The position numbers and the translations under genes are program-made. Shown here one piece after another: positions 34,374 through 44,847 of a stretch of DNA of 64,000 bases (position 1 is its first letter; every line of letters begins with the position of its first letter). The stretch lies in the NCBI GenBank assembly GCA_025175895.1, contig CM045998.1, positions 16,787,153-16,851,152 of the forward strand. Reading direction: 5' to 3'. Below the pieces are notes generated by a model. The model was given only the letters and a program-made list of their open reading frames with translations. It was not told the origin of the DNA and ran no database searches. This DNA is from Wurfbainia villosa. Taxonomy: Eukaryota > Streptophyta > Magnoliopsida > Zingiberales > Zingiberaceae.

Positions 34374-34684
34374 TTGTGGTGGCGACGCACCAGGATTGTG
34401 GTGGGGACCATGGTCAAGTCGTGGTTTCCACTAGAGGCCCCTTTCGAGTCACAGAATTGTCCATGCTCATGGTGGTGACCACGGGTAGACTATAGTAGCC
34501 TCTAGGAGCTCCATTACACCTCATTTGGATCCAAAATGAAGCATATCCATGTCAGGAGTCATGGAGGTGTTGAAATCCTTATTTGGGGGTCTCAATTTCT
34601 CTTTGTCATGACTTCGAAGAAGACAAGATCGCGTTTTAAGATAAGAGTTGATCAAACTGCTAAATGTGTCTGTATCAAATTGCA
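34374..34684. other. Unassigned sequence
   Basis: About 310 bp rich in GGTGG and GAC words between the MITE and the hAT relic. It may be the continuation of the G3 LTR or the 3' part of the hAT element. No coding sequence is recognised. Confidence 0.4.
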
Positions 34685-35669
34685 TAACATATTTAATCAC
34701 ATTCATGATGCTTATCATAGATTGATTTATATCTTTTAAGTCGTTGACAACAATCAAATTGATTATATAAGCAACACACCTCATATAAATGAATTCTCCT
34801 TTCAAAATAGTAAAATACCAATTAGTCATTTTTTTTTATTCTATTGATAGTAATATCATTTGAGCTTGTATTATCAATTGTAATAGTGAAGATTCTGTTA
34901 ATTCTCCAACCTTTCAAGTAGTTTTCAATGGTTAAACTAATTGTCCCACCTTTATGACTTATAATTGGTCAAACATTAAGAATTTTTGCTATAACTTCCT
35001 ATTTTTATCAATAAAATGAGTTGTTAGATACATATTATTGATTTTTGGAATCAATGTCCATGTATTAGTGGTCAAAGAAACACTTTACGTTGAATCATGC
35101 AATAAATTTTTTAATTTTTCTCTTTCAATTGTATATAATTTAACACAATCATATACAACTATCTATCTGGAAGGAATTCGAAACTTTAGACATATCATAA
35201 CCATAAATATTTTAAATCCTTCTCCTACAAATTTAAAAGGGAGTTCATTTATTATAATCATTCTAGCTAGTGCTTTTTTAGATATATTCTGATCAAATTT
35301 TCAAGAAATAAGAGATACCTCACCTTCTGTTACACCGAATTGTATACTTAGTTGTGTTTGAGTTGTTTCAATAGAGCGAAGGGATTTTTTACAAGAGGTC
35401 ACATGGGATCTCAAACTCGTTGTTCCATTTTTGTATGGATCATAAAAAAATTTCTTAACATAATATTTGTATTTGACTTTAATCTCCTTAGTATCCTTAG
35501 TAAACTTAGTAAAATGATGTCATACTTCACTTCCTGATATTATTATTTTTTACTTGGTTATCTTTCCTTTAGAATATGTTGATGTTTTTGTTCGAACTAA
35601 AGGACCAGATTGTGATATTAAATAACTATTATCGAAATCTATATTTGATATATCTCCTTGCATTGACAT
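34685..35669 (-). pseudogene. hAT transposase fragment with BED finger
   Basis: Minus strand from an ATG at 35669: an N-terminal segment, then a BED-type zinc-finger region (HFTKFTKDTKEIK, TTSLRSHVTSCKK), then SKKALARMIIINELPFKFV, KVFLTTNTWT, YLTTHFIDKN and MRCVAYIINLIV, all typical of plant hAT (RICESLEEPER/ZBED-like) transposases. The match stops after NVIKYV at about 34685, and several in-frame stops are present. The C-terminal catalytic and dimerisation regions are missing, so it is a 5' fragment of a dead gene. Confidence 0.8.
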
Positions 35670-36790
35670 CTACAAATTACATATATAAACAAAAATTTTA
35701 TCAAAATATATGCATAAAAGTGGATTAAATATTCATGAATCATGATTAATACAAAGGAACCCAAATGTCGAACAATAAACATTCACTTTATGAATGAATC
35801 ATCAGTAAATCTTAAAATCCTAACCTTTTTGTTGTCGGTGGCGAGGTCGTGAGGGGGAGAATATGCTAGTGTCATGAGAGATTAAGAGTAGAGTAGAGAA
35901 CCTCTAAGGAAAGTAGGCATTGATAATTGATAGCATCATGACATTAGCGAGGGTCGGGGGAGAGGTGGGGGAGGGGGGTGTTTGATGGCAACGACGGGAG
36001 TCCGAGTCATCTAATAAGAGTAGAGATCAGAAAGGGTGATGGGTGATGACAGGTTGATCGACAGTGATGTTAGGAGGAGGGAACCAGAGGACTGAGATGC
36101 TCAAGGCGGGTTAGGGGAGAGTTGAGAGACAATTAGCGATTTGCAAAGCATGATCATGAACTACAAGTTCATGATTTTAAGGAAACTAGTTTGATGACAT
36201 CAATCGACTATTTACAATATAACAGTTGGTTGCTTGTTCGAGGATATCAATCGACTGCTCAAAATGCAGTCAATTGATATTCTCAGTTTGATTTAATTAA
36301 TTTTTGAATTTCAAAATCAAAATTGAATTGAACAAATTGAAATAATTGATATTTTTAAAATTAAATTTCTAAATTAACTGAACTGAACTTCTGATTTTGA
36401 TTTAAATTCATGTTGAACAAAAAATATTTAAGTCGGGTTGTTTGATTTGAAAGCTTTGCCTTGGATTTACAGCTGTGACTTATGTTATAGGTTATAGGAC
36501 TAATGGAAAGCTTAATTAATTGAAATATTTAATTAAGGAATGGACAAGAAGCATCATAGAACTTTCATCTCGGTGAAAGTGTTAAGCTTCAAGATCATCC
36601 CACGACATTTATTGTATTGTATTCGTGGTTTTGGATGGATTGTTGAATTCATAAGGATAGTTGATAAGCACCTACTACAACTTGATTACCTAGAGAGCTT
36701 GATCATGAAGTCATGTTAATGCTTAGGACCATATTCAAGCTATGTTCCTGGTATCCATTAATTATTTTAAGTATCGAATGTTACCTATAT
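35670..36790. other. Intergenic sequence, nothing recognised
   Basis: It holds AT-rich DNA, a GA/GGGGG-rich patch (35840-36130), and a few CAATCGACTG-like motifs (36199-36290) resembling the family-A/C motif. No reading frame with known similarity is seen. Confidence 0.4.
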
Positions 36791-36793
36791 TTG

Positions 36794-38160
36794 GGCTACG
36801 TTTGGTACGAAGTAATGTAATCAACATTATAATGTAATCAAATTTGTAATATAATGTAATGTAATGTGTATTACATTACTATGTTTGATTAGCGATTGGT
36901 GTGTAATCTTTAATTACAAAAGTGATTACATTCGTTTGTTCGGTGTCCATTATTTATTATAAGGAATGTAATTCATATTATTATAAAATGACAAAAATAT
37001 CCTTATAATTTCATTTGAAGATAATTAAATTCTTAGTTGATTCCTTATGTCGACAGTCGTCGGTCGATCGTCGACCGCCATCGATCACCGATCGTCGATC
37101 ACCGGTATCCGATCGTCGATCACCGGTCGCCGGTCATCGATCATCGATCGTCGGCAAGTCGCCAGCCGATCGATCACTGACCATCGATCGTCGATCGACC
37201 GTCGGTCGCCGGTCGTCGACGGGTCGTCGATCGATCGGTCGTCGGTCGACAGACCACCGGTCACTAGTTATCGGGCGGCCATCGGTCGATGGTCGTTGGA
37301 AATTGCCGATCGACGGTCGTCGGTCGCCAACCGATCGCCAATCGCCGATCGTCGATGATCGCCGATCGTCGACCGGTCGCCGACCGACAGGTTGTCGACT
37401 GCTGGTCGGTCGTCGATCGGTCACCAGCGGTCGCCGATCGATCGTCGATCGTCGGTCGGTCACCGATCACTGGCGGCCGCCGATCGCCGACAGTCGTCGG
37501 TCGACCGATCATCGATCGACCGTCGATCGCCGACCGATCATCGATCGACCATCGATCACCGATCGATCTTCGATCGACCGTCGGTTGCCGACTAGTCGTC
37601 GGTCGCCGGTCACCGGTCAACTACCGGTCGCCAGTTTTCGATCGACCATCGACCGTCGGCAATCGTCGGTTGCCGGTCGCCGGTCGTCGCCGGTCGTCGA
37701 TCGTCGGTCGTCCGTCGATCGCCGGCCGACCCGCCGTCGATCGTCGATCGTCGGCGATCGCCGCCGGGCATCGGCCGGCCGATCGACGGCCGCCGGCCGA
37801 TCGATCGGTCGGCCGTCGACCGATCGTAGGTCGCCGACCGATCATCGGCCGCCAGTAGCCTGCGGCCATCGGTCATCGATCGTCGGCGGTTGTCGGGCCG
37901 TTGATCACCGACGCTGACGGCCGATCACCCGCAATGAGATAAATAAAAGAATGATATATTTGTAATGATAAATATTGAGTCTGTGATGTAATCGGATTAA
38001 ATAGCTTTTCCTTTGTAATTCTGATTACGAATTTTGCCTCTTCTTTTGTAATCCGATTACATTACATTACGTTTTTAAAATTATGCCAAATAAATTAATT
38101 CATCTTGTAATGTAATCTTGATTACATTATAAGATTGATTATCCCTCATCAAATATGGTC
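36794..38160. mobile_element. MITE-like element with an internal CGATCG block
   Basis: The left end GGCTACGTTTGGTACGA...TTATAATGTAATCAA and the reverse complement of the right end (GACCATATTTGATGAG...TTATAATGTAATCAA) form an imperfect terminal inverted repeat of about 45 bp. TTG flanks both ends (36791-36793, 38161-38163). The arms are dominated by GTAATGTAATC words. Without the 880-bp GC-rich centre the element would be about 490 bp, a normal MITE size. The superfamily is uncertain; the GGxxxxGTTTGG end suggests PIF/Harbinger. Confidence 0.65.
37047..37925. repeat. CGATCG/GTCGG-rich low-complexity block
   Basis: Almost the whole stretch is made of CGATCG, GTCGGTCG, CGCCGGTCG and CCGATCGTC words without a fixed period. 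It is strongly CpG- and GATC-rich inside an AT-rich element. It has almost no stop codons in several frames on both strands, giving open frames up to 300 codons encoding mainly Arg, Ser, Asp, Ile and Pro. This is compositional and not evidence of a gene. It begins right after TATGTCGACAGTCG. Confidence 0.9.
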
Positions 38161-38163
38161 TTG

Positions 38164-39147
38164 GTGTTCCAAATTGATATTTAAAACTTGTTCAAATGAA
38201 ATGCTAAGTAATAAGGTGTTGTACAAGGGTTTAGAAGCCTTAGCGATGCCTGTTTTGGTGTCTTTGATCATTATAGGGACCTATGATATTCAATAGAGCA
38301 TTAGTGTTGACCTTCTACTCGAGAGTTGGTTGACTCAATCTTTAATAGGTTGACCTAATTTGCCTTTTGCTGGAGCTTGTTCAATCGAAACTCTTTTTTA
38401 AGTTTGGAATAGAAAATGTATAGTCATGTAGATTGGTTGACTTAACCTTCTAGCGAGTCAATTTAGACATCCATGAGGCAACCAAACTTTTCTTAAGTAG
38501 ACTTAATTTTGAATTAATATTGCTTGAACGACCTAGGTCAACCTAAGGAACTTGAATTTGACTATTGAAAGCATAATCTATGCTGATTTTAGGATAATTT
38601 ATACATTAGATCTTTTAATATTTTTCATTCTGGAAAAGTTTTTACATTCCAAGTTGTCTAAATCTTAAGATCAATATTTTGCTCCTAGTTAAAAACCTCT
38701 TATTGGATAATTTTCTTCTCGCTTTGTAGAGCTCATTTCTAGCGTGAGATTAGATGTTTTGTTTCACTATAATTATTTTATATTTATTTTCGAGTGATTC
38801 GTGACTCTAAACATATTCTAGAAGTACTTTGGAGCAAAAGGTAAAATTTATGATTTTGATGACCCCTATCAATTGGTATCACAATCATTGTAAAGAAGAT
38901 AAATCATAAGAGATATTTTTTGCTCAATTAAAAATTAACACGGTGAAAGAATAGTACTCAAAATTTTTTTGCAACTTTTGAAAATTAAACTTAATTTTTT
39001 GAGATAATTTTATTATTTGTACTAATTATTGGATCCTCTCGTAAAACTATTCTAGAAGCACTCCAGCAAAAGTTGCAAATCTGCCCAACTAGTAGACCCC
39101 TGCCACCTGTCCCATGGCACTGGCGAGAGGGAGGAAAATTGCGAGGG
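38164..39147. other. Intergenic sequence with a primer-site-like motif
   Basis: TTGGTATCACAAT at 38873-38885, following CCCCTATCA, resembles the junction of an LTR end and Met primer-binding site of an old, decayed element. No matching LTR or gag is recognised. The right part (39000-39147) continues at 51158 and is the target into which A3 inserted. Confidence 0.35.
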
Positions 39148-39152
39148 GGACA
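39148..39152. other. Target-site duplication of A3 (left copy)
   Basis: GGACA at 39148-39152 is repeated at 51153-51157, directly outside the A3 LTRs. It proves that the 12-kb interval is one insertion with another element inside it. Confidence 0.92.
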
Positions 39153-40572
39153 TATTGGTGCAATCGGCTCAGGTCACGATTGACTGGACTCGAGTTTGAC
39201 TCGAGCGATATTTTGATATTCGACAAAAACATATGGCAAGGTGATTGTCATGGTAAAGTCCAAATCATGGGTACTTGGCTTGGAAAGTCCAATGGGACAC
39301 TTGGCATTGGGAAAGTCCAAGTCTTGAGTATTTGACATGTAAAGTCCAAGCATGGGTCTTGACAAGGGAAAGTCCAACATGGGTTGGCAAAGGAAAGTTC
39401 AAGCATAGGTCTTGGCATGGAAAGTCCAACATGGGTTGGCAAGGGAAAGTCCAAGCTTGAGTCTTGGCATTTGACAAGTCCATGGGGAATATTGGCGGCG
39501 TAAAGTCCAAGCGGGAGTCTTGACAGTGTAAGTCCCATGTGCCTTGGCGGTATAGATCAACTTAGCATGACATAGCCGATGGAAGCACCTGAAGGCTAGC
39601 GTATGGATGAACAAGTCATGAATGACTTGGAGGGATCCGATAGGCGTGAGGCTGATGGAGGTGGCTAGAAGGCTTAGGTCTAGACTAAGGGTGGTCTAGC
39701 AAGTATGGGGGAACCATACTTGGGTTAAAACCTCATGTTTGAAGTGTATCAGTCGACTGAGACTATGGGCAGTCAACTGATATGAGTCAACTAGGATTTG
39801 ACTGTGAAAAGTGCCCTGACAGTCGACTGCTGGCCTGAGCAGTCGACTGATCTGGTGATCAGTCGCTCGGGCATAGAAGGTTCTCCAGTCGAGTGATCGG
39901 CCCGACCACTTGACTGATTGAGCCATCAGTCGACTGATGGATATGATCAATCGACTGATGGTATATCCGTTGGACTTATCTGACGTGGTTCATGCCATTG
40001 TAAGACAATGGATACAGGGGCAATCGACTGATGGTCCCGATCAGTCGACTGCCAGACAAAATCCAGCCTAAGGAGCAGCTTTAAAGGGAGCTCATGGAGG
40101 GAGGATTCACTATGGTTCTTTGGGAGCTTTTGGGGCGAATTGCTGGTGTGATTTAGGGTCTCCAAGGCTACTCTTCAATCAACCAAAAGCAAGCGCTCAA
40201 GTTCTCTTATAAAGTATTTTTATTTACTTATATTGTATTTCATATTTGTATTTGCTTTCATTTGTTGTATTACTTAGTGTAATCATTTGTACGAGGTTTC
40301 TCTACCTCCGACTTATGTCGAGAAAGAGTTATTGTTATAGTGGTGTGTGATTTGCATCACTAGGGCTCTTACGAGCCCAACCCGTGGAGTAGGACCATTC
40401 GGTTCCGAACCACGTTACATAGTTGTGTTGTGGATTGTGCTTGTGTATTTGTATTGTATATTTTGTATTTCCGCTGTGTATTAACATCTTGTAGCAAGCA
40501 CGATCGAATTCCTCCATCGACAAGCGACGACACTATTCACCCCCCCTCTAGCGGTCACCGAACGACCCTACA
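39153..40572 (+). repeat. A3 5' LTR
   Basis: TATTGGTGCAATCGGC...CGACCCTACA (start TA instead of TG). It contains CTCGAG palindromes near 39188 and 39200, the hairpin-unit array (39255-39540), a GTCGAC cluster (39745-40060) and the end block CTATTCACCCCCCCTCTAGCGG. TTTAAAGGGAGC near 40080 may be the TATA region. Confidence 0.9.
39255..39540 (+). repeat. Hairpin-unit array in A3 5' LTR
   Basis: About eleven tandem 24-30 bp units of the type GGAAAGTCCAAG-CATGGGT-CTTGGCA, with complementary CCAAG/CTTGG ends. The same array lies in the 3' LTR at about 49768-50110, with two extra units near 50030-50110, and in A4 at about 59640-59860. Confidence 0.85.
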
Positions 40573-40574
40573 AT

Positions 40575-40586
40575 TGGTATCAGAGC
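40575..40586 (+). other. Primer-binding site of A3
   Basis: TGGTATCAGAGC, two bases after the 5' LTR, is a full match to the initiator tRNA-Met complement. Confidence 0.93.
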
Positions 40587-40640
40587 AAGGCCGCTCTTCA
40601 TTTGGATTAACAACCATAAGAGCACCACTAGAGGAACAAG

Positions 40641-42112
40641 ATGGAATTCGAAGAAAGACTTGGATGGGACATCAACACACCGCCACCATACGACCAAGAG
40701 GATTTTCCGGCATGGAGGGCTAGAATGGAGATTTTTTTTATGATGGACATAGAAGATTGGTTCATCCTCATGGAAGGTTTTGAACCACCTAGGAATAAGA
40801 AGGGAGAGGTCTTGAAGTTGAAGAAGTGGACCCAAGAGCAACGCCTCAAGTTCAAGACCAAAGTCAACATAACAAAGCTTTTAGAAGATTTGATACCTAA
40901 TGACATTTTATCTAGACTAGGTGAATATCAATATGTCAAAGAGCTTTGGAGCAAATTGACAAAGTTCCATGAAGGAGAGGAGGAGTGCTCATCCTCTCAA
41001 GCTCAAGAAGAAGTAAGCACCTCTTCATCACAAGAGCTTGAGGATCCGGAGGATCCGGAGGATGATAGAGAATCAACATCCGGGTCAGTAGAGGAGGAAT
41101 AAGCAGAAGAAGCCTCCACCTCTAGGATTGAGGGGGAGGAGAGATCATCCTTCATGCCGGAGCAAGAAGAAGTGCCTTCAACATCCGGTCAAGATGAAGA
41201 AACTCAAAATTCGGCCACCATTGACCTAGGTAACTCAAGCAATTTAGGTTTAAATAAAAATCATATAATTTTCTTTAAGTGTAGAGAAGTCGGACATTAC
41301 AAGAGTAAGTGTCCAAAGAAGATTAAGAAGGCTCCACCGGTATCAAAGGTCAAGGAGATCGGAGCCTCAACAATCAAAAGCAAGGAGCAAGTGATTTGCT
41401 TCAAATGCCGACAACCGGGTCATTACCGGAGTCAATGCCCAAAGGGGGAGAAGAAGACTCAAATGCCCAAAGGGGGATAAGAAGACTCAAAAGGGAGCTA
41501 CACATGTAGGGGGAGCCTCTAAGGCAAACCCTAAGGTAAAATCTATTAATACACCTTTGATTTATAGGCAAAGGCATACTGGAAATAATTTTAGCAATCT
41601 TGCAATTTATCATAAGGAACATGCTAGAAATAGGAAATATTGTTTAGGTGCTAAGAGTGTTGACCTTAGGGATAAGGAGAAATTTGGGACTAATGTCCCT
41701 AAAAATATTTTACCTAAGGACAAACCTAGATCGAACAACTCTAGACCTATCCTTCCTAGGGAGACCATTAGGAAGATAGAGGATCACCTAGGCATCAATC
41801 GAAAATAGATTAGACATATGCCTGGAAATAAGAATATCTCAAGAGCTAATGAAAAATCAAAAATTGAGATATTAGAAAAGGAAAATCAAGTTTTGAGGTC
41901 AAGGCTTGAGAAAATAGAAAAGACCCTTGGGAATATACAAAATCAATTTAAGGGGTCAAATGGTCAAAGTCAAAGACCTAGAAATCAAGAACCATCCAAG
42001 GGCAAGCTTAAGCCCAAAAAGACCTACCACAATGTTCCATTTGATTATGGAACTCAAGTTAGGTCTAGAAAAACCAAGGTTAATAGGGAAGTCATCCCTA
42101 AGGGTAACCAAG
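40641..42112 (+). pseudogene. A3 gag, N-terminal and central part
   Basis: The ATG at 40641 aligns with the A4 start. The N-terminal domain is open to a TAA at 41100-41102 and continues in frame with an acidic Ser/Glu/Pro stretch. Knuckle 1 has Phe for its first Cys (FFKCREVGHYKSKC); knuckle 2 is canonical (CFKCRQPGHYRSQC, about 41399-41440). Directly after it a 28-bp tandem duplication (ATGCCCAAAGGGGGA...) shifts the frame. The rest follows in another frame (41557-42112) with a coiled-coil-like stretch (KSKIEILEKENQVLRSRLEK). Interrupted by C2 at 42113; resumes at 47641. Confidence 0.88.
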
Positions 42113-43332
42113 TGTAGGGTCGATCGGTGTTGGTCGTCTAGAGGGGGTGAATAGCCTTTATCGTAGACGGTGGAAGTCGTTCATTTTTTGCTCGTCTACA
42201 AACACTATTAGCGCAAGCGAAAAATACAACTAAACAACAATAAAGATAAAGCAAAGTAAAGAGCAATTCGCTAACAAGAGAATATAACGTGGTTCACGGC
42301 CTTGCCGCTAATCCACGACTCGATTCGTCCAAGGTGAATCACTCCTTTGCCAAATCCACTAGATCTCTCCTTTGCACCAAGCTAGGTGGAGGTAACCTTT
42401 TACACAAGAATCCACTCTTCTTACAATGGAATGAAGATTAGCACAAGTAGAAGAGTGGAAGACCTTTAGAGCACTTTGGGAGATGTTATGAGTTGAAGCA
42501 TTAGACTCCCAAATGCCCTCACCCCTTCTTTTTATAGAAGAAGAGGGTTTCTTCCCATTAACACAGGACCAGTCGACTGATTCCCCGATCAGTCGACTGA
42601 TCCCGTAGCTGTTGCCCAATAATGGCTTCTTCCACATTGGATTTCACCCAACGGCTCCTACATTAGTCGACTGATCTTACCATCAGTCGACTGATGGAGC
42701 TATTAGTCGAGTGCCGGAAGCAAACACTCCATTCTGTGCCCGAAACCCTTGCGACCAGTCGACTGATGCCTTCATCAGTCAACTGCCAATCCATGGCAGT
42801 CGACTGTTGGCACATGAACCGGACTCGAACACTAGTCGAGTCACAGTCGACTTAGAGTAGTCGACTGTCATGACATGGCAGTCGACTGATGTCGGGAAAT
42901 CCCATCCGACACTTAGCCAATTGGCCAAGTTTCACCTAAGCGCACTACCCCTTCTCGGGTTACATTTTCTCACTCTCATTCCTTGAAGTCCCTCACCTTT
43001 GAAGTTGTCTTCGTCCGGTCACATCCCTCGGATGTGCCAAGCGCACGACTTTGCAGCGCCATCCTTCGCGTCTTGCCCTGAAGTCTACTTCCTCCGGCTT
43101 CACTCCAATGCTCCTCGTCTGGCGGTCCCTCGGATTCTCCAAGTGCACGGCTTCTGCAAAGCTATCCTTCACCGACTCGAGGACCAAGTCATGAGAGGTG
43201 AAACTCGCAAATGCTCCATGTGCAAATTACTAAGTCCTGCAAAACTCCAATGTACATATCAAATCCAAACATCCTAACTTAAACCCTTTGCCACACATAT
43301 CAAAATCATATCACAGGTTGATTGCCCTAACA
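42113..43332 (-). repeat. C2 3' LTR
   Basis: Minus strand TGTTAGGGCAATCAACC...CGACCCTACA, 1220 bp. A TATA box (TATAAAAAG on minus) lies near 42529-42536. A GTCGAC cluster spans 42567-42890. It is 22 bp longer than the 5' LTR because of the segment around 42757-42815, where the 5' LTR carries a GATCG-type replacement. Confidence 0.93.
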
Positions 43333-43373
43333 ATCTCCCCCTTTTTGATGTGTGGCAATCCGTTTAAGTTAGG
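43273..43373 (-). other. Inverted repeat bracketing C2 polypurine tract/LTR junction
   Basis: On plus, 43273-43305 (CCTAACTTAAACCCTTTGCC...ATCAAAA) pairs with 43343-43373 (TTTTGATGTGTGGCAATC...AAGTTAGG). The loop holds the minus-strand purine tract AAAGGGGGAGAT and the LTR start at 43332. This is the same structure as C1, with the TTGCC/GGCAA pair matching fully here. Confidence 0.7.
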
Positions 43374-44847
43374 TAAATATTTGATAAAAATATTAAGGTA
43401 AGAAAGCATGTAAATAAATATGATTATCAACTCTCCCCCTTAATACATGAAACTCCCCCTAAATGCAATTCTCCCCCTTTAACACCATCAAAAATATTAA
43501 ACAAAGTTTATACAAGCATGACATCAACTCTAGGGAACAAAAATTACCAAAACATGTCTTAAAATCTGATAAAAGAAGGTTACTGGTCATGTTATTAGTC
43601 GATCAGTCGACTGGTTCAGACTACCAGTCGACTGGTACTCTGATTTCAGGTTTTTCTGATTTTCGAGGTGAATTTCAGAAATGCATTAAAAATTCTACAA
43701 AATTCAAAAAAAAAATATGAAATTTGAGGAACATATTTATTTTAAGGTCCTTTATCAGTAAAAAATAGTTTTCCATGAAAAATTATTATATTTTTGAAGA
43801 TTTACCAAAAATCCAAAAGTTTCAAAATCAACTAGGTTTTTGATCAAGTTTGTATCAATTTTAACACCTAGTTTTGCTTTAGATTGTTTCAAAACATAAA
43901 CACACAGATTTTAAAGTAAGAAAATGTTTTGAAAACATGTGAAATATCTAACCATGATCTTTGGGCAATATGTCTATGAATTAAACATAAGTCTTCCCCA
44001 TGATTGATCTATTATTGCTATTTTGATACTTTAAAAGACCATCTAAATGTCATAGGCATTAGTGGACCATTAGTATCATCCTATCATCTCACTCATGCTA
44101 AGTTTTCAATCAAAGTAGCCTATGATGAGTGTGAGATGTATCCTAAAGGTATTTATGTATACTTAACCATTAATTTCATGTAATTCTACACAAGGTTAAG
44201 TATCATCCTAACAACCCACATGATCATAAAGATATATATGTATTGATTTCACATTATGATCATGAAACAATTGTATTCATCAATTTGTGATCATGCATTA
44301 GGTATGAATTACGATAATGAGTAAAGTATCACCCAAGGCATGATTTAAAACCTTATTGCCCATGATTATATATCAAATGTCAAGATCATAAATCATGATT
44401 GCAAACATATATAACAATTACATTAACTATCATGATTTAAGCATTATTATCAATTTATGAGCATATTATCATCACCCAACACTTATGCTAAAAGTGGGTG
44501 TCAACATATATAACACTAAGTGTTGAGCGTGATTTAAATTATTAATGGGTGCATTATTATCACCCAACACTATTTCAAAAATTATGTCCCACCATCCTAA
44601 GTCAACCAAACATATGATATAAGTCAAGTCCACTATGGTTGACTAACCTAGGGTTTTCCTAACCCTTAAGAATGGATTTAGGAACCCAAAACAAATTCTT
44701 ACCTATGAGGTTCACTAAAAATTCCTTAGAGATCCATTTTCTAGCTATTGTTTTCTTTTTATCTTGACCCCTAGCAATTAAATATTTATAGGCCTTTTCA
44801 TTTTTATTTTCCTTATGTCCTAGGCTCTTTTTATTGAAACTTGCCCT
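43374..44847 (-). other. C2 spacer, non-coding
   Basis: AT-rich, no pol similarity on either strand. It contains CTCCCCCTT repeats (minus: AAGGGGGAG), two GTCGAC-type motifs (43608-43635) and ATCATGATT/ATGATCAT words. Near 44660-44870 the minus strand holds codons for a KEFLVNL...WVPKS-like gag ending, out of frame with the gag stop. Confidence 0.65.

Noticed and set aside
37015..37917. 300-codon open frame rich in Arg, Asp, Ser and Pro, with overlapping long frames on both strands
   Set aside because: The block is low-complexity CGATCG/GTCGG sequence that contains almost no stop triplets in any frame, and the frames overlap on both strands. No domain is recognisable.
39265..39538. Open frames in the family-A hairpin arrays (also 3799-4281, 22347-22668, 49651-50046, 59461-59931)
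   Set aside because: They are translations of tandem 24-30 bp units open on both strands by composition, repeated in every LTR copy and orientation.
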